Positions 36,905 through 45,417 of a DNA stretch of 64,000 bases are shown here, piece after piece; positions within the stretch are counted from its first letter, which is position 1, and the number at the start of each line of letters is the position of its first letter. The notes beneath the pieces were generated by a model that ran no database searches, was not told where the DNA came from, and was given only the letters and a program-made list of their open reading frames with translations. Made by a program: the position numbers and the translations under genes. Source of the stretch: Bradyrhizobium sp. JYMT SZCCT0180 (GTDB lineage: Bacteria; Pseudomonadota; Alphaproteobacteria; Rhizobiales; Xanthobacteraceae); assembly GCF_018130165.1 (NCBI RefSeq), contig NZ_JAFCLZ010000004.1, forward strand, positions 300,644 to 364,643, read 5' to 3'.

Positions 36905-37798
36905 ATGATCATCGGTCGCGAGCAGGATGTCACGGTTGCAGCAACTGCCGTGATGGAGCGGACCTCCGATCCGCGCTTGCGCGAGATCATGCTGTCGCTG
37001 GTCAAGCACCTGCATGGTTTCGTTCGTGACGTGAAGCTGACCGAAGCGGAATTTCGCGAAGCTGCCGCGATCCTTGTGGAACTGGGCAAGCAAACGACCG
37101 ACACCCATAATGAAGTTATCTTGATCGCGGGCTCGCTCGGCGTCTCCTCGCTGGTGTGCCTGCTGAACAACGGCGACCAGGGCAACACCGAGACGGCGCA
37201 ATCGCTGCTCGGGCCGTTCTGGCGATTGAACTCGCCGCGCGTCGAGAACGGCGGCTCGATCGTGCGGTCCGACACGCCGGGCGCGGCGCTGTTCGTCACC
37301 GCGCGCGTCGTCGACCACGCCGGTAATCCGATTGCCGGCGCCGAGGTTGATATCTGGCATGCTTCGCCGGTCGGCCTGTACGAGAACCAGGATCCTGAAC
37401 AGGCCGAGATGAATTTGCGCGGCAAGTTCACGACCGATGCCGACGGACGCTTCGCGTTTCGGTCGGTGATGATGATCGGCTATCCCATTCCGACCGATGG
37501 CGTGGTCGGACGGCTATTGAAGGCGCAGGACCGGCATCCCTATCGGCCGGCGCATCTGCATGCGCTGATCTTCAAGCCGGGATTCAAGGTTTTGATTTCC
37601 CAGGTCTATGATCCCGCCGATCCGCACATCGACAGCGACGTTCAGTTCGGCGTGACCAAGGCGCTGATCGGCGAATTCGTGCGGCATGACGAGGCGCATC
37701 CGTCGGAAACTGATGTCAGCTCGCCCTGGTATTCGCTCGACTATGTCTACCGGATGGAAGCCGGCGACGCCGTGCTGCCGCGGCCGCCGATCAAGTAG
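36905..37798 (+). CDS. Intradiol ring-cleavage dioxygenase, hydroxyquinol/catechol 1,2-dioxygenase type
   Basis: The 297-residue protein has the N-terminal helical dioxygenase domain (residues ~15-100) and an iron site of Tyr159 (GLYENQD), Tyr193 (GYPIPTDG), His217 and His219 (RPAHLHA). Length and GYPIPTDGVVG resemble hydroxyquinol 1,2-dioxygenases, which open benzene-1,2,4-triol to maleylacetate. A maleylacetate reductase gene is not in the window. It lies after pcaHG on the same strand and converges on the FAD gene, overlapping it by eight bases at the 3' ends. Catechol or a chlorocatechol is the alternative substrate. Confidence 0.85.
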   Translation: MIIGREQDVTVAATAVMERTSDPRLREIMLSLVKHLHGFVRDVKLTEAEFREAAAILVELGKQTTDTHNEVILIAGSLGVSSLVCLLNNGDQGNTETAQSLLGPFWRLNSPRVENGGSIVRSDTPGAALFVTARVVDHAGNPIAGAEVDIWHASPVGLYENQDPEQAEMNLRGKFTTDADGRFAFRSVMMIGYPIPTDGVVGRLLKAQDRHPYRPAHLHALIFKPGFKVLISQVYDPADPHIDSDVQFGVTKALIGEFVRHDEAHPSETDVSSPWYSLDYVYRMEAGDAVLPRPPIK

Positions 37799-39518
37799 GG
37801 CCCAGCTGGCTCGACTTGCCCGCGATGTCCATCGCCGCGCGCCATGCAAACACCATGGCCGGGCCGATCATGGTTCCCGGGCCGGGATAGGTGCCGCGGA
37901 AAATCGAGGCGGCGTCGGCGCCGGCGGCATAGAGGCCGGGTATAGGCTGTCCTGTGGACGTCAGTACCCGGCCGTTGGGGTCGGTGCGCAATCCTGCACT
38001 GCTCGCGAGGTCGGAAGGCCAGACCGCGACCGCAAAATAGGGGCCCGGTCCGATTTTGCGTAAGCAGGGGTTCGGCTTGTTCGCGGGATCGCCGTTGAAG
38101 CGGTTGATTTCGCTGGTGCCGCGGCCGAAATCCTCGTCGACGCCGGTGTCGGCGAAGCGATTGTACCGTTCGATGGTGCGGGCCAACGCGCTGCCATCAA
38201 CGCCGATTTGCAGCGCCAGTGCAGCGATGCTGTCACCAGTGAACAGATTGCCCGACTTGATGAAGCGCGTGAGGTTGCGCGTCCCGGGATGGATCAGGCC
38301 AAGCCCGTAATCCCGGATAAAACTGCGGTCGCAGATCAGGAACGCGGGGATGCTGGGCACGGTTTGATGCGCTCGCAGCATCCCCTCGACGAAGTCATGA
38401 TACGAATTGGCCTCGTTGACGAAGCGCACGCCCGACCTGTTGACCGCAATCAACCCGGGCTTGGCGCGATCGAGCATGATGTGCGGGAATACCGAGAGGT
38501 GGCCGTCGTCCTGCGGCATCACCGAACTCGGCATCCATAGCGCCGGGCTCCTGAGATCCTGCGCAATCTCGCCATGCGCGCGTTCGCCGGCGAGAACGCC
38601 GTCGCCGGTGTTGCTGTCCGGCGCCATCGAATAGCGCTGCGTGCCGTCCGGAAACAGCCGGCTGCGCAATTCGCTGCTCCAGCCAATGCCGCCGGCCGCC
38701 AGCATGACGCCGCGTCGCGCGCGAATGCGGATATCGCTATCGTTCGTCGTGAACACCGCGCCGATGATTCTGCCATCGTCCTCGATCAATTCGCTTAGCT
38801 GCGTCTGGTAACGAATCTCGACGGCGTGTTGCTTTAAACTGTAGAGCAGCCGCGCGACCAGCGCGTTGCCCATGATCAGGCGGGTGCCGCGGGGATGCTT
38901 GATCCGATCCAGCGCCTGCCGCGCCAGCAGGCGCGCCGCGTTCGAAAAATTAGCCCAGGAGCGAAACGGGTGCAGCAATGACGGAATGTCGGTCTTGCCG
39001 ACCATCATGCCGCCGAGCACCATGAATTCACGGCGCGGCGGCCGCACCCGCGCAAAGTCATCGCCAAGCTTTCGTCCGTCGAACGGCACGACGCCCAGCG
39101 CCCGGCCGCCAAGCGCAGCGCCGGGCTGGGCGTGATAGTCCGGATGAACCGGCGGCGGCACGAAGGCCACGCTGGTTCGTTGCTGGAGATAATCGAGCAT
39201 CGCGGGCCCGGTCGCGAGAAAGGCCGCGAGCCGCGCATCATTGGCGTCATCGCCCAATATCGCCGCAAGGTAGGTTCTCGCGGCCTCGACGCTGTCGGGC
39301 ACGCCAGCCGCTTCGCTCTGTCGGCTGCCGGGAATCCACACCGTTCCGGCCGAGGTCGCGGTGGTGCCGCCGACCATGTCGGATTTTTCGCAGATGATAA
39401 CCTTGAGACCCTCGAGCGCGCCGACCAATGCTGCCGTCATGCCCGCCGCGCCGGCGCCGATCACCAGCAAATCGGTCTCGGCATCCCACCGGCGGTTATC
39501 TGTCTGGCGGCCGGTCAC
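37791..39518 (-). CDS. FAD-dependent oxidoreductase (KstD/fumarate-reductase-like)
   Basis: A 575-residue flavoprotein with the dinucleotide motif LLVIGAGAAGMTAAL and TTATSAGTVWIPG, and a C-terminal GLYAAGADAASIFRGTYPGPGTMIGPAMVFAWRAA region (partly cited) as in 3-ketosteroid-delta1-dehydrogenase and related FAD_binding_2 enzymes. Such enzymes introduce ring double bonds next to a ketone or reduce them. In this setting it could desaturate an alicyclic keto acid; that is inference. It is downstream of the GntR gene and ends almost joined to it. The start could be a TTG at 39536; the GTG at 39518 is chosen. Confidence 0.85.
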   Translation of the reverse strand: MTGRQTDNRRWDAETDLLVIGAGAAGMTAALVGALEGLKVIICEKSDMVGGTTATSAGTVWIPGSRQSEAAGVPDSVEAARTYLAAILGDDANDARLAAFLATGPAMLDYLQQRTSVAFVPPPVHPDYHAQPGAALGGRALGVVPFDGRKLGDDFARVRPPRREFMVLGGMMVGKTDIPSLLHPFRSWANFSNAARLLARQALDRIKHPRGTRLIMGNALVARLLYSLKQHAVEIRYQTQLSELIEDDGRIIGAVFTTNDSDIRIRARRGVMLAAGGIGWSSELRSRLFPDGTQRYSMAPDSNTGDGVLAGERAHGEIAQDLRSPALWMPSSVMPQDDGHLSVFPHIMLDRAKPGLIAVNRSGVRFVNEANSYHDFVEGMLRAHQTVPSIPAFLICDRSFIRDYGLGLIHPGTRNLTRFIKSGNLFTGDSIAALALQIGVDGSALARTIERYNRFADTGVDEDFGRGTSEINRFNGDPANKPNPCLRKIGPGPYFAVAVWPSDLASSAGLRTDPNGRVLTSTGQPIPGLYAAGADAASIFRGTYPGPGTMIGPAMVFAWRAAMDIAGKSSQLGPT

Positions 39519-39537
39519 AACAACTCGACCGAACAAC

Positions 39538-40194
39538 TCATTTCAGCGTCCCGATCGCCAGCGCGTGCGCCACGCAGCTGTTGATGTGCTCGGTCAGGAT
39601 CGATTTTGCCCCCTCGATGTCGCGCTTCAGCGCGCAGTCCAGCAACGCCTGATGCTGCGCGATCGTGGCGCTGCCGCGGTATTGCAGGGCGTAACGGAAA
39701 TATTTGTCGAACACGACCGAGTGAGTCTGCATCAACTCGCGCGAGCCGCAGCTCGATATCAAGGCCTGGTGGAATTCGCCGTCGTAACGCTTGCGAAGCT
39801 CGGGATCGTCACCCGCGGTGAGAATGGCGCGCTCGGTCGCCGCCAGCTTGTGATGCGCCGACACCACCCGGCCTTCCCATTCCATGTCGCCGGCCCGGAA
39901 GGATTCCGTCATCGCGTGATGTTCGAGCAGGATTCGCAGCTGGGCCAGTTCGCGCAAATTCTGGATCGAGACCGGAGCGACCTCAAACCCGCGCTGGCCT
40001 TCGGCAACGACAAAGCCTTCCGAGGCCAGCCGGTTGAGGATCTCGCGCAGCGTCGAAACGCTGAGGCCGTAATCCTCCTTCATCGAGTCGAGCTTCAGCC
40101 GTCCCGACGGGTTGAGCACGCCGAAAATGATGTCGGAGCGAATGCGGTGATAGCCGCTGTCGCCGGCCGACATCGGGGTCTGCTGCTGCTCCAT
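39538..40194 (-). CDS. GntR family transcriptional regulator (FCD domain)
   Basis: The 218-residue regulator has an N-terminal winged helix (YHRIRSDIIFGVLNPSGRLK, LSVSTLREILNRLASEGFV) and a C-terminal all-helical FCD ligand domain (LRELAQLRILLEHHAM, EFHQALISSCGSREL, LDCALKRDIEGAKSILTEHI). FCD proteins often bind small carboxylic acids through His and Asp metal ligands. It is divergent from the TRAP operon and upstream of the FAD enzyme, so it probably controls both. The ATG at 40194 is preferred. Confidence 0.9.
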   Translation of the reverse strand: MEQQQTPMSAGDSGYHRIRSDIIFGVLNPSGRLKLDSMKEDYGLSVSTLREILNRLASEGFVVAEGQRGFEVAPVSIQNLRELAQLRILLEHHAMTESFRAGDMEWEGRVVSAHHKLAATERAILTAGDDPELRKRYDGEFHQALISSCGSRELMQTHSVVFDKYFRYALQYRGSATIAQHQALLDCALKRDIEGAKSILTEHINSCVAHALAIGTLK

Positions 40195-40303
40195 GATCGT
40201 CAAGGTCTATCCCGCTTTTTGAGCCTGCAAAGGCTGAGGCGACTCGCCGCCAAGCATAGCCGCGAATGGCGGCCTTTGCCGCAAACTACGATCACATGAT
40301 GAA

Positions 40304-40320
40304 TTAGCTTATATCATATA
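40304..40320 (+). promoter_or_regulatory. AT-rich palindromic site in the GntR-TRAP divergent region, possible operator
   Basis: TTAGCTTATATCATATA contains TATAT-C-ATATA, a perfect odd palindrome. It is midway between the divergent gntR and dctP-like genes and closely matches the site upstream of pcaH (35416-35433). It is a good candidate for the GntR operator. Confidence 0.4.
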
Positions 40321-40442
40321 TTTCTAGGATTATCATTTGACAATGATTTCGTTATGTGGTTTCCACCGAAAAGGACCGGCCAGACACCAAAAATCGCAGC
40401 AACAAGCCGCGGCTGGGCACCGGATCGTTAGGGGAGGATGAG

Positions 40443-41459
40443 ATGAAGCTGTTTGCAGTTCTGTCCGCGGCCGTGTTCGGCGGGGCGCTTTTGGCCGGCA
40501 CCGCGTCCGCGCAGGAGGTCCAGGAGCGGACCATCCGCTGGGGACACCTCAACAACACCGATCATCCCGTCAGCTTCGGCGTGCAAAAATTCGCCGAAAT
40601 CCTGCTCGCCAAGAGCGGCGGCAAGCTGAAAGTCCGCGAGTTCGCGTCATCCCAGCTCGGCAACGAGCTGCAGCAGCAATCGGCGCTGCGCGGCGGCACG
40701 CAGGAAATGCTGTCGGCTTCCACGACCTCGCTCGCGACCGTCATTCCGGAATTTGGCTTGCTCGATTTTCCGTTCATCGTCAGCACCACCGACCAGGCCG
40801 ATGCGCTGGTCCAGGGCGCATTCGGCAAGGCGATGATCGACGTGCTGCCGCAGCGCGGACTGGTCGGGCTCGGCTATTGGGGCCTCGGCTTCCGCAACGT
40901 CACCAACAGCAAGCATCCGATCGTCAAGCTGGAGGATTTTTCCGGGCTCAAGCTGCGCGTGATTCCGAATCCGGTCTATCTGGAGTCCTTCAGCGCCTTC
41001 AAGGCCAATCCGATCCCGATGGCGTTCGGTGAACTCTACACGGCGCTGGAAACGCGCACGGTCGACGGCCAGGAAAATCCCTACACGGTGATCCTGTCCA
41101 ACAAATTCTTCGAAGTTCAGAAATTCGTCTCGGCCACCAACCACACCTTCACCGAGAACATCATCATCGTCAGCAAGATCTTCTGGGACAAGCTGTCGCC
41201 GGCCGAGCAGAAAATGATGCAAGAGGCCTATAACGAAAGCCGCGCTTACCAGAAGGAGCAGACGCGGCTGCAGACCGAAAAGGCGCTCTCCGAGCTGCAG
41301 GCCAAGGGAATGACCTACAACGCCGTGGCGCCGGAAGAGCTGGAGCGCATGCGCAAGGCGGCCCAGCCCGTGGTCGACAAGATTTCCGCAGCGCTGAAGC
41401 CGGATACGGTCAAGCTGTTCAATGCGGAGCTCGACCGGGTCCGCAAAGAAGTCAAGTGA
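40443..41459 (+). CDS. TRAP transporter solute-binding protein (DctP family)
   Basis: The periplasmic receptor (338 residues) has a signal peptide (ending GTASAQ) and the DctP pattern: RWGHLNNTDHPVSFGVQKFAEILLAKSGGKL, FPFIVSTTDQADAL, LKLRVIPNPVYLESFSAFKANPIPMAFGELYTALETRTVDGQENP, cited by parts. The conserved Arg of LRVIPN binds the ligand carboxylate. GGGGAGG precedes the ATG. It starts the six-gene operon that includes dehydroquinase, so quinate, shikimate or a related acid is a plausible ligand. Confidence 0.92.
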   Translation: MKLFAVLSAAVFGGALLAGTASAQEVQERTIRWGHLNNTDHPVSFGVQKFAEILLAKSGGKLKVREFASSQLGNELQQQSALRGGTQEMLSASTTSLATVIPEFGLLDFPFIVSTTDQADALVQGAFGKAMIDVLPQRGLVGLGYWGLGFRNVTNSKHPIVKLEDFSGLKLRVIPNPVYLESFSAFKANPIPMAFGELYTALETRTVDGQENPYTVILSNKFFEVQKFVSATNHTFTENIIIVSKIFWDKLSPAEQKMMQEAYNESRAYQKEQTRLQTEKALSELQAKGMTYNAVAPEELERMRKAAQPVVDKISAALKPDTVKLFNAELDRVRKEVK

Positions 41460-41532
41460 CGCGCCGCTGACATCAGCGAAGCAGGGCCGGTATCCATCGG
41501 CCCTGCACGAACTCCAGCTCCGCGCGGCGCCG

Positions 41533-42039
41533 ATGGAACGCATCCTCGATCTCTATTGCGTGCTGCTCAAGGGCGTGATCGCGCTGTGCCTTGCGGTCAT
41601 GGTGGTGCTGGTGTTCGGCAACGTGGTGCTGCGCTATGGCTTCAATTCCGGCATTACGGTTTCGGAAGAACTGTCGCGCTGGCTGTTGGTATGGCTCACC
41701 TTCCTCGGCGCCATCGTCGCGGTTCGCGAGCATGCGCATCTCGGCGTCGATACGCTGGTGCGCAAGCTGTCGCCGGCGGGAAAGCGGATCTGCTTCATCA
41801 TCAATTATTGCCTGATGCTGTATGCCGACTGGCTGCTGCTGGCGGGCAGCTGGCGCCAGACCATCATCAACATCGACGATCGCGCGCCGGCCACCGGCCT
41901 GTCGCTCGGCATCTTCTATTTCGTCGGCGTCGTCTTCGGCGTCTCGGCGGGCATCATGCTGCTCTACGACCTGTTCAAGGTCGTCTCCGGTCAGGCTGGC
42001 GAAACCGACCTGGTCGCCGTCAAGGAAGAGGAAATCTGA
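41533..42039 (+). CDS. TRAP transporter small permease (DctQ family)
   Basis: A 168-residue membrane protein with four helices and the DctQ pattern (VLVFGNVVLRYGFNSGITVSEELSRWLLVWLTFLGA near residues 25-60, cited by position; HAHLGVD). It couples the solute receptor to the large permease. It is 73 bases after the receptor gene. No strong ribosome site is visible before the ATG. Confidence 0.9.
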   Translation: MERILDLYCVLLKGVIALCLAVMVVLVFGNVVLRYGFNSGITVSEELSRWLLVWLTFLGAIVAVREHAHLGVDTLVRKLSPAGKRICFIINYCLMLYADWLLLAGSWRQTIINIDDRAPATGLSLGIFYFVGVVFGVSAGIMLLYDLFKVVSGQAGETDLVAVKEEEI

Positions 42040-42061
42040 TGGCATCGCGGGGACGCCGCAC

Positions 42062-43342
42062 ATGACCATCGCGGTCTTCACCTTCTCGCTGCTCGGCGCC
42101 ATGGCGCTCGGCATGCCGATCGCATTCGCCCTGATCATCTGCGGCATCGCGCTGATGAGCACGATCAACATGTTCGATTCCCAGATCGTGGCGCAGAACA
42201 TCATCAATGGCGCGGACAGCTTTCCGTTGATGGCGATTCCCTTCTTCATGCTCGCCGGCGAGATCATGAACAAGGGAGGGCTCGCCAAGCGCATCGTCAA
42301 TGTCGCCCTCGTTGCGGTCGGACATTTCCGCGGCGGGCTCGGCTATGTGACGATCCTCGCGGCCTGCATCCTCTCATCGCTGTCGGGATCCGCCGCGGCC
42401 GATGCCGCGGCGCTCGCAGCCCTGCTGGTCCCGATGATGGTGGCGGCCGGACACAAGAAGATTTACGCGGCCGGGCTTGTGGCCGCGGGCGGCGTCATCG
42501 GCCCCGTCATTCCGCCGAGCATCGGTTTCGTCATTTTCGGCGTCGCCGCCGGCGTCTCGATCTCCAAACTGTTTCTCGCCGGTATCTTCCCGGGGATGAT
42601 GCTGGGCGCCGGACTATGCGTCGCCTGGTGGTGGGTGGTCCGCAAGGAAAACCTGGTGCCGCCGCCGCGGGCGTCGTTCAGGGAAGTTGCCGAGGCCGTG
42701 ATCGACGGCTTCTGGGCGCTGATGCTGCCGGCGATCATCATCATCGGGTTGCGCTTCGGCATTTTCACGCCGACGGAGGCCGGTGTGGTCGTCGCGGTCT
42801 ATTCGCTGTTCGTTGCGACCTGCGTCTACCGCGAATTGAAATGGTCGCAGCTTTATGCGGTGTTCGTTACCTCGGCATTGACGACGAGCGTGGTGATGTT
42901 TCTCGTCGCTGCGGCGCTGGTGTCGTCCTGGCTCATTACGGTCTCCGAAATCTCCGCGCAGGTTGTCGATCTGCTAAGACCCTTCATGGGCAACAAGACG
43001 CTGTTGATGTTCGCGATCATGGTCGTCGTTGTCATCGTCGGCACCGCACTCGACATGACGCCGACGATCCTGATCCTGACGCCGATCCTGATGCCGATCG
43101 TCAAGGCGGCCGGCATCGACCCGGTCTATTTCGGCGTGATGTTCATCATCAACAATTCCATCGGCCTCATTACGCCGCCGGTCGGTATCGTGCTGAATGT
43201 CGTTTGCGGCGTCTCCAGGATCAGCATGGAAGATATCATCAAGGGCGTCTGGCCGTTTATGATCGCCCAGCTTATCGTGCTGTTTCTGCTGGTGCTGTTC
43301 CCGGCATTGGTGACGGTCCCGGCCAAATGGCTTGCCGGCTAG
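42062..43342 (+). CDS. TRAP transporter large permease (DctM family)
   Basis: A 426-residue permease with about twelve hydrophobic segments. Family markers are ALGMPIAFALIICGIA, SGSAAADAAALAALLVPMM, AAGGVIGPVIPPSIGFVIFG and the C-terminal NNSIGLITPPVGIVLNVVCGV. It moves the substrate with Na+ or H+. The ATG at 42062 is the family start; the ORF is open earlier by chance. The dehydroquinase gene follows after 36 bases. Confidence 0.93.
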   Translation: MTIAVFTFSLLGAMALGMPIAFALIICGIALMSTINMFDSQIVAQNIINGADSFPLMAIPFFMLAGEIMNKGGLAKRIVNVALVAVGHFRGGLGYVTILAACILSSLSGSAAADAAALAALLVPMMVAAGHKKIYAAGLVAAGGVIGPVIPPSIGFVIFGVAAGVSISKLFLAGIFPGMMLGAGLCVAWWWVVRKENLVPPPRASFREVAEAVIDGFWALMLPAIIIIGLRFGIFTPTEAGVVVAVYSLFVATCVYRELKWSQLYAVFVTSALTTSVVMFLVAAALVSSWLITVSEISAQVVDLLRPFMGNKTLLMFAIMVVVVIVGTALDMTPTILILTPILMPIVKAAGIDPVYFGVMFIINNSIGLITPPVGIVLNVVCGVSRISMEDIIKGVWPFMIAQLIVLFLLVLFPALVTVPAKWLAG

Positions 43343-43378
43343 AAGCGGCATATCAAAGCGTAGAAGGGGGGAGACTCA

Positions 43379-43864
43379 ATGGCCACCAAGATCATGATCC
43401 TGAACGGACCCAACCTGAACTTTTTGGGGATCAGGGAACCTCATATCTATGGCCCGACGACGCTGAAGGAGATCGAGACAAGCTGCGAGGAAGTAGCAAA
43501 GTATCTCGGGGTCACGGTCACGTTCCACCAGTCAAATCTCGAAGGCGAACTGGTCAACTGGATCCAGTCCGCGCACGGCAATTATGATGCGATCATCATG
43601 AACCCGGCGGCCTATTCGTTCACCTCGATCGCGCTGATCGACGCGCTGAAAATATTCGAAGGCCCCAAGATCGAGGTTCACATCTCCAACATCCATGCGC
43701 GGGACGAGCTGCACCGGCATTCGATCACGTCGAGCGCGTCCACCGCCGTGATCTGCGGTCTCGGCCCATACGGCTATATCGCGGCGATGCTGGCCGCCGT
43801 TCAAAGGCTCGGGAAGCTTCCGGACGCGGTTCCGGTCTCGCTGCACGGCTTAAAGGGGAGATAG
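43379..43864 (+). CDS. aroQ: Type II 3-dehydroquinate dehydratase
   Basis: The 161-residue enzyme has ILNGPNLNFLGIREPHIYG with the catalytic loop Tyr24, NPAAYSFTSIALIDAL, and EVHISNIHARDELHRHS with the active-site His. It interconverts 3-dehydroquinate and 3-dehydroshikimate. GGGGGGAG precedes the ATG. Its place in a TRAP-transporter operon, next to a putative dehydroshikimate dehydratase, suggests a catabolic role (like quinate use), not a biosynthetic one. Confidence 0.95.
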   Translation: MATKIMILNGPNLNFLGIREPHIYGPTTLKEIETSCEEVAKYLGVTVTFHQSNLEGELVNWIQSAHGNYDAIIMNPAAYSFTSIALIDALKIFEGPKIEVHISNIHARDELHRHSITSSASTAVICGLGPYGYIAAMLAAVQRLGKLPDAVPVSLHGLKGR

Positions 43865-43867
43865 GGC

Positions 43868-44521
43868 ATGCGCGGCGCAGGCTTTTTGGCGATCTGGAGC
43901 GACGTCGAGCCCGATCACCTGACCGATTACCGGCACTGGTTGACGCGCGAGCACACCACCGAGCGGGTGACGACCAAGGGATTTTTGGGCGTTCGCGTGT
44001 TCCGCGCCGCGCGAACCGACATCGCCAGGTTCTTCATTCTCTACGAACTGGAAGCCCCCGAGGTGCTCGACGGCCCGGCTTATCTGGCGCGGCTCAACGC
44101 CCCGACGCCGTGGTCGCAGCGCACCATGCCCCGGCTCGGCAATTTCATTCGCGGCGGCGGCGTCATGACCGCGCGGGCAGGGCGGGGTGAGGGATCGACC
44201 ATTGTTGCGCTGCGCGTCGAACGTCTGCCGGAAAAACCGCAAGCCTTCGCCGACGCGCTCGTCGCACTCGACGGCATTGCGGCGGTGCAGATCGGCACGA
44301 CCGATCTGGCGCGCACCTCGGTGCCGACGGTCGAGAAGGGCATGCGGAAGGATGAAGGGATTTTTGCCGGCCTCCTGATCATCGAGGCGCTTGACCAGAT
44401 AGCGCTTGGTGGCGCATTGCGTCGAGCCACTGAAATGGCGCCGGATATTGGTGGCGCCGGCGAGCCGGAGGTCTATCAAGGCATGTTCGCACTCGACGCC
44501 CGTATCGCAGACTTTGAATAA
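43868..44521 (+). CDS. Unknown protein in the dehydroquinase operon (ferredoxin-like fold)
   Basis: I do not recognise a named family for this 217-residue protein. It has two halves that each look like a ferredoxin-type alpha/beta barrel unit. The first half contains DYRHWLTREHTTERVTTKGF, FFILYELEAPEVLDGPAYLA and a Trp in TPWSQRTMP; the second has VALRVERLPEKPQAFADAL. It lies three bases after aroQ and shares one base with the next start (TAATG), so it is a true operon member and likely acts on the same pathway. No signal peptide or membrane segment is seen. Confidence 0.8.
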   Translation: MRGAGFLAIWSDVEPDHLTDYRHWLTREHTTERVTTKGFLGVRVFRAARTDIARFFILYELEAPEVLDGPAYLARLNAPTPWSQRTMPRLGNFIRGGGVMTARAGRGEGSTIVALRVERLPEKPQAFADALVALDGIAAVQIGTTDLARTSVPTVEKGMRKDEGIFAGLLIIEALDQIALGGALRRATEMAPDIGGAGEPEVYQGMFALDARIADFE

Positions 44522-45330
44522 TGCCGTCGTTCTCGCTCGCCGCGCTGACCGTCCTCGATCTGGCGCCTCCCGCGTTGATCGAAATTGCAGCTAGCTGCGG
44601 TTATGACGCCGTGGGAATTCGCCTGCTGCCCGCGATGCCCGGCGGCATCGCCTATCCGCTGGATGACAAAGCGAGCCTGAACGAAACGCTGGCCCGGCTG
44701 GACGCGACCGGCATCAAGGTAGCCGACCTCGAAGTGGTCGCGCTCCGGCCCGAGACCGATCTTGCCGGCTTTTCCGCGTTCTTCGAGACCGGCGCGCGGC
44801 TCGGCGCCAGGCACATCCTGGTCGCAGGCTACGATCCCGATCTCGCCCGGTTCAGGGACAGCTTTGCGAAATTTTGCGAGGCGGCCGCCCCATACGGGCT
44901 GACGGCCGATCTCGAATTCATGCCCTGGACCTATGTCCCGGACCTTGCGACGGCCAACAGCATCGTCGCGCCGATGGGGCAGGCCAATGCCGGTATCCTG
45001 GTCGATGCGCTGCATTTCGACCGGTCGAGGAGTTCGGTAGCCGACCTTGCGCGCGTGCCCGTCCACCGGATGCACTACTGGCAGCTATGCGACGGCCCGG
45101 CCGAGCGGCCCACCACGAACGAAGAGCTGATCCACGCCGCCCGCCATGAGCGGATGTTTCCCGGGGAGGGCGGCATCGACCTCGTGTTGCTGGCGCGCGC
45201 CATGCCGGCGGATATCACCATCAGCCTCGAAGTCCCGACCGTCGAACTGGCCAAAACCATGGGCCATAAGGATCGCGCCCAGCGCGCGCTGGATGCTGCC
45301 AAGGCCGTGATTGCGGCGGCCAAACTCTGA
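44521..45330 (+). CDS. TIM-barrel sugar-phosphate-isomerase-like enzyme, candidate 3-dehydroshikimate dehydratase
   Basis: A 269-residue AP-endonuclease-2-type TIM barrel. The likely divalent-metal ligands are Glu132 (DLEFMPW), Asp162 (LVDALHFDR), Gln188 (YWQLCDG) and Glu237 (SLEVP). The same Glu-Asp-Gln/His-Glu set is found in catabolic 3-dehydroshikimate dehydratases, which aromatise 3-dehydroshikimate to protocatechuate. Its place after aroQ and near pcaHG supports that role. It shares one base with the preceding stop. A hydroxypyruvate or inositol-type isomerase is the alternative. Confidence 0.82.
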   Translation: MPSFSLAALTVLDLAPPALIEIAASCGYDAVGIRLLPAMPGGIAYPLDDKASLNETLARLDATGIKVADLEVVALRPETDLAGFSAFFETGARLGARHILVAGYDPDLARFRDSFAKFCEAAAPYGLTADLEFMPWTYVPDLATANSIVAPMGQANAGILVDALHFDRSRSSVADLARVPVHRMHYWQLCDGPAERPTTNEELIHAARHERMFPGEGGIDLVLLARAMPADITISLEVPTVELAKTMGHKDRAQRALDAAKAVIAAAKL

Positions 45331-45417
45331 GAACGCCCCTGAGAAGGCGTTGATAAGGTCATTTGCGCCGATCGAACATGGGAGTATCTCTCAGGTTCAC
45401 CTTCGGAGCTCCTGCAC

